The notes under the pieces are model-generated. The model saw only the letters and a program-made list of their open reading frames with translations, searched no databases and was not told the origin of the DNA. From Flavobacteriales bacterium (GTDB lineage Bacteria; Bacteroidota; Bacteroidia; Flavobacteriales_D; Crocinitomicaceae): a stretch of 64,000 nucleotides of DNA. The first letter of the stretch is position 1; every line of letters starts with the position of its first letter. Below are positions 1 through 7,503 of the stretch, one piece after another. The translations under genes and the position numbers were made by a program. The stretch is from contig CANMHB010000009.1 of assembly GCA_947497485.1 (NCBI GenBank), positions 62,001 to 126,000 of the forward strand, given 5' to 3'.

Positions 1-1585
1 CACCTGCTAATCCGAAGATATCCTCTGTCGTTGCTCCGTTGCTCCAAGTGTAGCTTAATACGCTGTCTCCTGTAAAAGTAATGTCAATGCTTCCGTCATT
101 TGCTCCTACTGCTGATTCATTTGTGATTGTTGGAATTAAAGAAAGTGATGGGTAGCTTAATGTTACTGTTAATGAATCCATTCTACAGTTATTTGAATCT
201 GCAACAACTACAGAGTAAGTACCTTCAGATAGTCCTTCGATTACAGAAGTTGTATCTCCGTTGTTCCAAACGATACTGTATGGTGCATTTCCTCCTGTTA
301 TGTCTATTGTAATTGATCCAGCATTTGGGTCGCAACCAGGGTTAACAAATGAGGTAAGTACTAATTTTTTATAATCTCTTGCCATTTCAACTGCTGCTGC
401 TGCATTCAATCTTCCTGCTCCTAATAATCCTGCATAATTAGGATTCAAAGAATCAATGTTTAGAGCTGTTGATTTCAATATGTATTCAATGTCATCATTC
501 TTTAAGCATGGATTCGCTGCCATCATCAAAGCTACTGTTCCTGATACGAAAGGAGCTGCAAAGGAAGATCCGTTTCCAAGAGAATAAAACCCAGGTGCAG
601 TGCTTAATGGAACGTCATAACCAGGTGCACACAAATCAACAGATGCGTTATGCTGATGTGTAGTGGACGGGTTACCAATCGTTTTCTCATGGTTGTCGTT
701 TTGTCCGATGCTTGTTACTGCAAAAACATTTTGATATGCTGCAGGATAAACTAAATTAGACGCAGATCCACATGTTGTTCCATTTCCTGCTGATGCCACA
801 ATGAACGTTCCGTTATTATAAATTTCATTTAATGCTGTTTGAACATATGGGTTAAATGAACAACCTGAAGCCCAACTTAGGTTAACTACTTTACATCCAG
901 CGTATGATGCAGCCAAAACATCATTGAAGTTCATTCGATATAATCCCAATGAAGTGTTGTATCCAATTGAACTTTTTCCGATTCCATTATTTGTATTACC
1001 ACCAGCAATAATTGCTACAGCTGTACCATGTGTTTTAGTTGCTGTGTTTGTTGCATCATAATAGTTGAATTTACCTGCTAGTTCCTCATGCTCTGAATAA
1101 AAATTTTGATCAGAAACACCGATTCTTACTTCAGAATTTCCGTGTGTAATATCCCATGCAGCATTCGCGTTTATTAAATCTAATGCATAATCAGTTCCAA
1201 ATGCAACCGTGTAATCATTCGGCATATCCAATGTTTCATAAACAGGTGCTTTCTCTACACGCTTAACTAAATTTGCTTTCGCCTTAAGATCGCTTATCAA
1301 AGTGTTTTGATCACAATCACATGTAAGTTCGATAACTTGTTTTAATTCTGAATTTCTTGAATTTGATAATGGACGATCAACACCTTTGATGTTATGTCTT
1401 GAAATTAATTCATTCATTGCCGGATTAACAGAAACTAAATTTCCTCTATTATTAATCGCTGGAACAGAATTATTGTTTTCGAATGATACCCAAACTTTTG
1501 ATTCGTTGTTTTGTGCAAATGCAATTGAACTAATAATTGTCATTCCTGTTAAGATGATTGCTTTGAAGTTTGTTTTTGCGTTCAT
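1..1585 (-). CDS. Secreted subtilisin-like (S8) serine protease with SprB-type repeats, 5' part only
   Basis: The open frame reads leftwards from the ATG at 1585 and leaves the window after about 528 codons without a stop. Residues 1-24 are a Sec signal peptide ending in AFAQ. The S8 triad is visible: Asp159 (GVSDQNF), His186 (THGTAVA) and Ser341 (GNGSSFAAPFVSG), with the oxyanion Asn in ASAGNG. From about residue 405 there follow immunoglobulin-like SprB-type repeats (ITGGNAPYSIVWNNGD, then ITFTGDSVLSYTWSNGA). Families built this way in Bacteroidota usually end in a T9SS sorting domain, which would lie outside the window. An extracellular or cell-surface protease is therefore likely; the substrate is unknown. 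The His motif HGTAVA differs slightly from the usual HGTHVAG, but the catalytic residues are intact. Confidence 0.9.
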   Translation of the reverse strand, partial: MNAKTNFKAIILTGMTIISSIAFAQNNESKVWVSFENNNSVPAINNRGNLVSVNPAMNELISRHNIKGVDRPLSNSRNSELKQVIELTCDCDQNTLISDLKAKANLVKRVEKAPVYETLDMPNDYTVAFGTDYALDLINANAAWDITHGNSEVRIGVSDQNFYSEHEELAGKFNYYDATNTATKTHGTAVAIIAGGNTNNGIGKSSIGYNTSLGLYRMNFNDVLAASYAGCKVVNLSWASGCSFNPYVQTALNEIYNNGTFIVASAGNGTTCGSASNLVYPAAYQNVFAVTSIGQNDNHEKTIGNPSTTHQHNASVDLCAPGYDVPLSTAPGFYSLGNGSSFAAPFVSGTVALMMAANPCLKNDDIEYILKSTALNIDSLNPNYAGLLGAGRLNAAAAVEMARDYKKLVLTSFVNPGCDPNAGSITIDITGGNAPYSIVWNNGDTTSVIEGLSEGTYSVVVADSNNCRMDSLTVTLSYPSLSLIPTITNESAVGANDGSIDITFTGDSVLSYTWSNGATTEDIFGLAG

Positions 1586-1805
1586 GGCGTTTTGTTTTTG
1601 TTTTATAAGACAAAGGAATATCCATTTCAAAAACTATATGACCACTTTATATTATAGCGAATTAAAAATACATAGTCACACTCGTAATCAAATAAGTGCT
1701 ATCATAAATCACACTAAGTGTTACTACTTAGGAAGCCTTTTTTTCACGTTTTTATTCGTCTTTTGATAGACTTTAAAAAAGTGTAATTTTATAAAAGCTT
1801 ATTAC

Positions 1806-2819
1806 ATGAAATATCTATTTGTATTCTTTCTTACACAGTCGATAGCTGTAGCCCAGGATATAAAAATCGCTTTTGGTTCATGTGGGCATCAGGACCAAAC
1901 GTTATCAATTTTTCAGAATATTAAAGAACAGCATCCAGATTACTTCATTTTTCTCGGGGATAATGTTTACGCTGATACCCGCGACACAAATAAGATGAAG
2001 GCAGCTTATGCTCAACTCCAGAATAATGTCAACTTTCAAAAATTAGATTCTTCAACTAAAATTCTGGCAACTTGGGACGATCATGATTATGGCGAAGATG
2101 ATGCAGGGAAATATTATCCAATGAAAAATGAGTCGAAGAAAATTTTCCTCGATTTTTTCAAAGAACCTAAAAATTCACTTCGCTATGAACATCAAGGAAT
2201 TTATACCTCTTACATGATTAAAAAAAGAAGAAAACGCATCCAGCTGATTTTATTGGATACGAGAACTTTTCGTTCAAACTTGACTCGATATCAGAAAGAA
2301 ATGAAGAAGGATTCAATTTTCGATTATGATTTGCTCTATGTTCCAAATGAAAGCATAGATTCGACCTTATTGGGAAATGAACAATGGGCTTGGCTTGAAA
2401 ATGAATTGCGGCAAAAAGCGGATGTCCGTGTGATCTGTTCTTCTACTCAATTTGGAATTACATACAATGGTTATGAGTCGTGGGCTAATTTCCCGAAGGA
2501 GCAAGAAAAAATGCTCTCTATCATTCGCAACTCGAAAGCAAAAGGGGTGTTTTTTATTTCCGGTGATGTGCATTACGGTGAACTTTCCAAACTTGAAAAT
2601 CCTGGATCTTATCCTATTTATGATTTAACAGCGAGTGGATTAACGCAATCGTGGCATTTCGCAACACCTAATAAAAATCGAATTGACGGTCCAGTGATGG
2701 AAAATCATTTTGGAATATTAGAGTTTCAATTACGAAAAAAAATAGTTTCATTAAAAATAATTGATCGAGACAACCAGATTCGTATTAGTTATCCGTTGAA
2801 TTTAAAGGAATTGAAGTAA
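1806..2819 (+). CDS. PhoD-like metallophosphatase, secreted
   Basis: A 337-residue protein with a short signal peptide (cleavage near AVAQ, residue 17). Metallophosphatase motifs follow in the PhoD-like order: GSCG at 24-27, FLGDN with metal ligands Asp52/Asn53, WDDHDYG with Asp91-Asp94, LLDTRTFR, and GDVHYGE with His256. The family hydrolyses phosphomono- or diesters at a metal centre (iron and calcium in characterised PhoD). The export signal puts it in the periplasm or outside. It is shorter than classical PhoD because it lacks the extra N-terminal domain, which is usual for Bacteroidota homologues. It is transcribed divergently from the protease at 1585 across a 220-bp gap that otherwise shows nothing clear. 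The exact substrate cannot be read from sequence. Confidence 0.88.
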   Translation: MKYLFVFFLTQSIAVAQDIKIAFGSCGHQDQTLSIFQNIKEQHPDYFIFLGDNVYADTRDTNKMKAAYAQLQNNVNFQKLDSSTKILATWDDHDYGEDDAGKYYPMKNESKKIFLDFFKEPKNSLRYEHQGIYTSYMIKKRRKRIQLILLDTRTFRSNLTRYQKEMKKDSIFDYDLLYVPNESIDSTLLGNEQWAWLENELRQKADVRVICSSTQFGITYNGYESWANFPKEQEKMLSIIRNSKAKGVFFISGDVHYGELSKLENPGSYPIYDLTASGLTQSWHFATPNKNRIDGPVMENHFGILEFQLRKKIVSLKIIDRDNQIRISYPLNLKELK

Positions 2820-2942
2820 TTCGATTTCGATGGCGTAAATCACTTTTATACGAAGGAATTATGTAAAAAATAGATGTCAATTAAGGCATTAGCCATGCTA
2901 TTTTTATTTTCTGATTTTTAAAATTCAAATCGGATCGAACTT

Positions 2943-4025
2943 ATGAGACTAATTATACTCTGTATTCTTGTTCTGATTAACCTTGCTTGCGAAAAAAAAC
3001 GCGATTCAATCAAGCCGCATTATGAAAACATGGTCGAAGCTGTTTATGCTTCAGCAACCATTCAACCCGACGGATATTATAAAGTTAATGCTTCTATTTC
3101 CGGTTATTTGGAGGAAGTTTATGTCCGAGAAGGCGTTTATGTCCGAGAAGGCGATTTACTGTACGTAATTTCCAATAAACCCATTCGAATTAATGAAGCG
3201 AATGCAAGTTTAACTTATCAATTATTAAAAGATTCTTATTCCGGTCAAGCTAATTTAATTGATGAACTGAAATTGAGCTTAAGTTCCTCCGAATTAAAAA
3301 TGCAAAATGACTCGGTTACGCTCTCTCGTTATTTGGAACTTGATCGAAAAAAAGCATGCTCGAAAGCTGAATTGGATAATTCGAAAATAATATATCAAGT
3401 TTCCAAAAACAATTACCTGGGACTTAAGAAACAAATTGCCCGAAAAGAAATCGAATTGAAAAATCAGTTGAATCAATCCCGTAATAATTTGAGCTTATCT
3501 TCCTTGCGAACCGATGATTATTACATACGATCAAATATTGATGGAAAAGTTTTTCAAGCCAACAAAGAAAAAGGTGAAATGGTTACAATGCAGGAAACGT
3601 TAGCGATAATTGGGAATCAGAATCAGTTTTTAATTGAAATGTTAATTGATGAGGTTGATATCTCAAAAGTTGAATTAGGACAAAAGGTCTTGGTCACGCT
3701 TGAAGCTTACAAAAATCAGGTTTTTGAAGCAGTTATAACCGAAATTTCTCCAAAAATGGACGATAAAAATCAAACATTTAAAATCAAGGCAAGATTTACA
3801 AAATCACCTAAGAAATTATATATGGGATTGACCGGTGAAGGCAACATCGTGGTAAATGAAGGAGCTAAAGTATTGGTTATTCCAACTGATTATATTATGC
3901 CGGGTAATATGGTCGAAACCATAGACGGAAAGGTTAACGTAAAAATCGGACTAACGAATTGGGAATTTGTTCAAATTATTTCCGGATTAAATGAAAATTC
4001 AGTCATTTTTAAACCTGAGAAATGA
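2943..4025 (+). CDS. Periplasmic adaptor (membrane fusion) lipoprotein of ABC exporter
   Basis: A 360-residue HlyD/MacA-type adaptor. The signal peptide ends in a lipobox LINLAC, so Cys16 is the likely lipidation site. A biotinyl-lipoyl-like half follows (SGYLEEVYVREG...), then a coiled-coil hairpin (about 85-185), the second lipoyl half (IRSNIDGKVFQANKEKGEMV), and beta-barrel/membrane-proximal domains. Residues 59-70 are an in-frame doubled hexapeptide, VYVREG twice, caused by an 18-bp tandem DNA duplication. The stop overlaps the start of the permease gene (ATGA at 4022-4025), so the adaptor, permease and ATPase form one transcription unit. The whole resembles MacAB-type tripartite exporters; no outer membrane TolC-like gene is adjacent. 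The substrate is unknown. Confidence 0.88.
   Translation: MRLIILCILVLINLACEKKRDSIKPHYENMVEAVYASATIQPDGYYKVNASISGYLEEVYVREGVYVREGDLLYVISNKPIRINEANASLTYQLLKDSYSGQANLIDELKLSLSSSELKMQNDSVTLSRYLELDRKKACSKAELDNSKIIYQVSKNNYLGLKKQIARKEIELKNQLNQSRNNLSLSSLRTDDYYIRSNIDGKVFQANKEKGEMVTMQETLAIIGNQNQFLIEMLIDEVDISKVELGQKVLVTLEAYKNQVFEAVITEISPKMDDKNQTFKIKARFTKSPKKLYMGLTGEGNIVVNEGAKVLVIPTDYIMPGNMVETIDGKVNVKIGLTNWEFVQIISGLNENSVIFKPEK
3117..3152 (+). repeat. 18-bp perfect tandem duplication inside adaptor gene
   Basis: Two identical consecutive 18-bp units (3117-3134 and 3135-3152; unit GTTTATGTCCGAGAAGGC) add six residues, VYVREG, in frame. It lies in the first lipoyl-like half of the adaptor. A slipped-strand duplication is the simplest origin. 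Confidence 0.95.
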
Positions 4026-5281
4026 AAATTGGATTAATTTTTTCGATTTCAAAAACACATTTGCTTTCAAGGAAAAAGCAGTCGATTACCGCGGCTATGG
4101 GCGTTATGTTTGGAATTGGAACCTATGTCATCATGATGGGATTTATGGAGGGCTTGAATGGATTATTAGATGGATTAATTCTTAACCGAACACCACATAT
4201 TCATTTATTTAATGAAGTTGCTCCCTCAGCGATACAACCAATTGATCGAGACAGTATTTACCACAAACAAATTCGATTTGTCAATTCCATTAAGCCCAAA
4301 AAAGTGCAAGCAAAAATTCACAATGCCTTGCCTTTGATTGCATATTTGAATCGTCAAACAAGTGTTTTGGGTATTACACCGCAAGTAAAGGTGCAGACCT
4401 TCTATCTTGGTGGTTCGACTCAATTAAATGGTGTGATAATTGGTGCGGATGTGGAAAAGGAAAAATTACTTTATAATTTGTCTGATTACATTGTGAAAGG
4501 GACTGTAGAAGACTTGAAAAAAACCGAAAAAGGCATTTTATTGGGAGCAGGAGTTGCTAAAAAATTAGCATTGAATGTAGGTGATTTTATACAAGTAACT
4601 TCAAAAACGGGTGAAATAATAACACTCAAAATTGTTGGTTTTTTTCAAAGTGGCATGTCGGAAATTGATAATGTGCAGAGTTACGTCAATCTCAAAACGG
4701 CACAGCGAATTTTTGGTGAATCGAAGAATTACATTACCGATGTCAATATCAAGCTAAAAGATATCGAAATGGCACCTCAAATTGCAAAGAATTTGTCTCA
4801 GAAATTTGGTGTGACAGCAACCGATATTCAAACGGCAAATGCACAATTCGAAACAGGTTCAACGGTTCGGACTTTAATTTCTTATGCTGTCTCAATAACG
4901 CTTTTAATTGTAGCTGGATTTGGAATCTACAACATTCTGAACATGATGATTTTTGAGAAAATGAATGACATCGCAATTCTAAAAGCCACTGGATTTTCGG
5001 GTTTGGATGTCCAATGGATTTTTATGAGTCAGGCAATTATTATCGGATTGGTTGGTGGGATGGCTGGTCTGTTACTTGGATACGGCGTTTCTGTCATAAT
5101 TGACAATACCTCTTTTGATACCCCAGCACTTCCAACCATAAAAACATATCCAATCGATTACAGCATTAAGTTTTATTTTATTGGTGTCACGTTTGCATTA
5201 ATTTCAACTTTTTTTGCTGGTTGGTTTCCATCTCGAAAAGCGAAGAAAATTGATCCGGTAGATATAATACGCGGTCAATAA
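4022..5281 (+). CDS. MacB/LolC-type ABC transporter permease
   Basis: A 419-residue FtsX-family permease. There is one N-terminal membrane segment (about 24-44: ITAAMGVMFGIGTYVIMMGF), a large periplasmic MacB_PCD-like domain (about 50-275), then three C-terminal membrane helices (about 285-310, 335-360 and 380-400). This is the topology of MacB, LolC and LolE permeases. The cytoplasmic loop ILKATGFSGLDVQWIF and the tail RKAKKIDPVDIIRG are typical of the family. Unlike E. coli MacB, the ATPase is not fused but encoded next door. The gene overlaps its upstream neighbour by 4 bp and the downstream one by 1 bp (TAATG at 5281), which suggests translational coupling. Confidence 0.9.
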   Translation: MKIGLIFSISKTHLLSRKKQSITAAMGVMFGIGTYVIMMGFMEGLNGLLDGLILNRTPHIHLFNEVAPSAIQPIDRDSIYHKQIRFVNSIKPKKVQAKIHNALPLIAYLNRQTSVLGITPQVKVQTFYLGGSTQLNGVIIGADVEKEKLLYNLSDYIVKGTVEDLKKTEKGILLGAGVAKKLALNVGDFIQVTSKTGEIITLKIVGFFQSGMSEIDNVQSYVNLKTAQRIFGESKNYITDVNIKLKDIEMAPQIAKNLSQKFGVTATDIQTANAQFETGSTVRTLISYAVSITLLIVAGFGIYNILNMMIFEKMNDIAILKATGFSGLDVQWIFMSQAIIIGLVGGMAGLLLGYGVSVIIDNTSFDTPALPTIKTYPIDYSIKFYFIGVTFALISTFFAGWFPSRKAKKIDPVDIIRGQ

Positions 5282-5955
5282 TGGAAACAATTTTAGAAGC
5301 AAAAGGCATTTCAAAGTTTTTTCATATTCCCGAAGAGATTCAGGTATTAGATAATGTTTCGTTTTCAATGAATAAGGGTGAGTTTGTCTCAATAATGGGA
5401 AAGTCAGGATGTGGTAAATCTACCTTGCTTTATATTCTATCGACAATGGACACGGATTATAAGGGGGACTTATTCATTGATCAACAACTTATAACGGGAC
5501 AAAATCCAAATCAATTGGCAACAATTCGAAATCGTAAAATAGGATTTGTATTTCAGTTTCATTATTTACTTCCAGAGTTTTCGGTTCTAGAAAATGTGAT
5601 GTTACCTGCTAAAAAACTTGGCTTAAAATCTAACCAAGAAATTGAGAGCGATGCAATGGATAAATTAAAGCTTCTTGGAATTTCTGATCAAGCTTTAAAA
5701 TTGTCATACCGAATTTCCGGAGGTCAGAAACAGCGGGTTTCAATAGCAAGAGCATTGATTAATAATCCTTCCATAATCATGGGCGATGAACCAACAGGGA
5801 ATTTGGACAGTAAGAATAGTGATATCGTTTTTGACATTTTCAAGGATTTAACGTCCAAGGATAATCTTTCCTTGCTAATTGTCACGCATGATCACGATTT
5901 TGCAAAACGTACCGATCGCATTATTGAAATGGGAGATGGCAGAATTATTAAATAA
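5281..5955 (+). CDS. ABC transporter ATP-binding protein, MacB/LolD type
   Basis: A 224-residue nucleotide-binding domain with a complete set of motifs: Walker A GKSGCGKST (40-48), Q-loop in FVFQFHYLLPEF, signature ISGGQKQR (Ile in place of the usual Leu), Walker B IIMGDEPTG with catalytic Glu, D-loop NLDS, and H-loop VTHDHD. The ALARM/LolD-like pattern FQFHYLLPEFSVLENVMLPA matches lipoprotein-release or MacB-type ATPases. It powers the permease encoded just upstream (1-bp overlap). It converges on the ATPase cassette, whose left inverted repeat begins 15 bp after this stop codon. Confidence 0.93.
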   Translation: METILEAKGISKFFHIPEEIQVLDNVSFSMNKGEFVSIMGKSGCGKSTLLYILSTMDTDYKGDLFIDQQLITGQNPNQLATIRNRKIGFVFQFHYLLPEFSVLENVMLPAKKLGLKSNQEIESDAMDKLKLLGISDQALKLSYRISGGQKQRVSIARALINNPSIIMGDEPTGNLDSKNSDIVFDIFKDLTSKDNLSLLIVTHDHDFAKRTDRIIEMGDGRIIK

Positions 5956-5970
5956 TTTTCATTTATCTTC

Positions 5971-6013
5971 CGCGGAATCTCATTAAAAAAAACACATTCC
6001 GCGGATAATAAAA
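5971..6013 (+). repeat. Left terminal inverted repeat of ATPase cassette
   Basis: A 15-bp outer block CGCGGAATCTCATTA (5971-5985), a 10-bp spacer (5986-5995) and an 18-bp inner block ATTCCGCGGATAATAAAA (5996-6013). Both blocks recur perfectly, in inverted orientation and with the same 10-bp spacing, at 7447-7489. The inner block ends 1 bp before the stop codon of the ATPase gene. The GGAAT/ATTCC halves can also fold on themselves into a hairpin, so this copy may act as a terminator between the convergent genes. Confidence 0.93.
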
Positions 6014-6014
6014 T

Positions 6015-7439
6015 TTACCTTAAAAGATTTTCGAGCGAAATTTCCTGTTGAATAAAGCCCGTCGTGTATTCATTTTTATCCGTTCCGAAGGATGTTATTA
6101 AGGTTGGAAAAATTGTTTTTCTTGTCTTGGTTTCACGTATGAATACTTCTATTTTATTCTGAATTACTTGTGTCGTGGCTTTGTTGAATGAAAACTTTTT
6201 ATCGTAGAATTTAATTTCACAAAGGTTGATAATCCCATCGTTTCGATCGATTATTAAATCTATTTGGGTGCCTGTGTTATTTTTATTTCCTCTCGCTTGG
6301 AAAGCATAGAATTCACAAAATACACCTGATATTCCTAAACTTTTTTTGATTTGTTGCAAATGCTTGAAGCAAATATTTTCAAAAGCGTATCCCGACCAAG
6401 ATTTCCATTGGGTAGTATTAGATAGTTGTAGCCAATTGAAATTATTTTTCTTATGCATAAACTTTAGGTAGAACAACGAAAATTCATCAGTCAACCGATA
6501 AATACTATCTTTCTTGGTCTTACCGAAGCTATTCGTTACTGTAATGAAATTACACCAAGTTAACTCTTCTAATACTTCGCTGACTGCTCCTCCATCGCTT
6601 AACTTGCTAATTTCAATCAATTCTTTTCGCGATAAGCCTTTTAATTTTTTCGCTAGCGTAAAGACAATTTTAAGATGTATCTCAGCGTTTTTGAAAAGTG
6701 CTCGATACAAATTATCAAATTCATTCCCCAACAATCCGTCCTTTTGAAAACAGATTCGATCAATGGCTTGCATAGCGCTTTCACCTTGTTTTATCTCATT
6801 CAAATAATGGGGAATACCGCCCATTGCCATATAGAGTTGCGTGATTTGATATGGTGATAATTTGATTTGTCGATATTTTAGGAAATCTGTAGTTTCTTTA
6901 AGTGTAAAAGGAAGAAGATGAATGCGTTGAGTTAGCCTATTATGCAATCCACCTTTATTATTGACGATTTTGTTAATCATCCAAGAAGTTGCAGAACCAC
7001 ATACGATGAGAAGTATGTTTTTATCAATAGCCCATGTGTTCCAAAACCATTCCAATGCACTCAGAAAATTTGATTTGTGAGTGTCTAACCAAGGCAGTTC
7101 ATCAATGAAGATTACTTTTTTTGATTTTTTACGGCTTCGCTCAAGTTGTTTACTAAGTTGAATGAAGGCTTCCATCCAGTTCGATGGAAATTTTTCTGAA
7201 CTTTCTTTTTTAAAATAATTAGAGAATTGAAACTGGAACCCTTGAAGCTGTTGCTGCATTGAAGCATTTAGAATTCCGCTAAAATGAAAGGTCATTTCCT
7301 TTTCAAAATAAGCATTGATGAGGTAAGTTTTACCAACTCTTCTTCGTCCTGTGATGGCTATGAATTCAGATTTATTTGATCTTAACTTTTCTTTTAGAAT
7401 CGAGATTTCTTCGTGTCGACCAATGATTATTTTACTCAT
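6015..7439 (-). CDS. AAA ATPase with C-terminal DUF234-type PD-(D/E)XK domain, in inverted-repeat cassette
   Basis: A 474-residue protein. The N-terminal P-loop ATPase has Walker A GRRRVGKT (31-38), Walker B VIFIDEL with Asp113/Glu114, and a sensor-like IVCGSATSW segment. A winged-helix linker follows (about 270-320, LSRKELIEISKL). The C-terminal part has nuclease-fold signatures: Asp394 in QIDLIID and Glu408-x-Lys410 in CEIKF, the D...ExK core of PD-(D/E)XK enzymes as in DUF234. Such ATPases are abundant in archaea and Bacteroidota, are often patchily distributed, and mostly have no known function. The gene fills almost all of the space between two 43-bp inverted repeats: 1 bp separates its stop, and 7 bp its start, from the inner blocks. 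A promoter-like TATATTTG lies within the upstream repeat. A mobile or switchable accessory gene is the best reading; a role in defence is only a guess. Confidence 0.85.
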   Translation of the reverse strand: MSKIIIGRHEEISILKEKLRSNKSEFIAITGRRRVGKTYLINAYFEKEMTFHFSGILNASMQQQLQGFQFQFSNYFKKESSEKFPSNWMEAFIQLSKQLERSRKKSKKVIFIDELPWLDTHKSNFLSALEWFWNTWAIDKNILLIVCGSATSWMINKIVNNKGGLHNRLTQRIHLLPFTLKETTDFLKYRQIKLSPYQITQLYMAMGGIPHYLNEIKQGESAMQAIDRICFQKDGLLGNEFDNLYRALFKNAEIHLKIVFTLAKKLKGLSRKELIEISKLSDGGAVSEVLEELTWCNFITVTNSFGKTKKDSIYRLTDEFSLFYLKFMHKKNNFNWLQLSNTTQWKSWSGYAFENICFKHLQQIKKSLGISGVFCEFYAFQARGNKNNTGTQIDLIIDRNDGIINLCEIKFYDKKFSFNKATTQVIQNKIEVFIRETKTRKTIFPTLITSFGTDKNEYTTGFIQQEISLENLLR

Positions 7440-7446
7440 TTATATT

Positions 7447-7489
7447 TTTTATTATCCGCGGAATCGTACAAATATAATGAGATTCCGCG
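7447..7489 (-). repeat. Right terminal inverted repeat of ATPase cassette
   Basis: Inverted copy of the left repeat: inner 18-bp block at 7447-7464, spacer 7465-7474, outer 15-bp block at 7475-7489. Both blocks are identical to the left copy, and the 10-bp spacers differ. It lies 7 bp upstream of the ATPase start and 14 bp downstream of the neighbouring stop codon at 7504. Confidence 0.93.
7469..7476 (-). promoter_or_regulatory. Promoter -7 box (TATATTTG) inside the right inverted repeat
   Basis: Read on the minus strand, the end of the outer repeat block plus the variable spacer gives TATATTTG, a match to the Bacteroidota -7 consensus TAnnTTTG, about 30 nt upstream of the ATPase start codon. 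No TTG -33 element is seen at the usual distance. The left repeat has A-rich spacer sequence here instead. Confidence 0.4.
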
Positions 7490-7503
7490 AGTAATAAAAA
7501 TAT

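Noticed and set aside
1386..1766. 126-codon plus-strand frame
   Set aside because: Lies antisense to the signal peptide and N-terminus of the S8 protease, with no recognisable protein features.
2820..2942. Possible terminator after the PhoD-like gene (short TAGC...GCTA stem before a T-rich stretch)
   Set aside because: A 4-bp stem is too weak to call and the position may equally be promoter sequence of the export operon.
5956..7503. Target-site duplication flanking the ATPase cassette
   Set aside because: Both flanks are AT-rich with only trivial matches such as ATTT; no convincing duplication can be defined.
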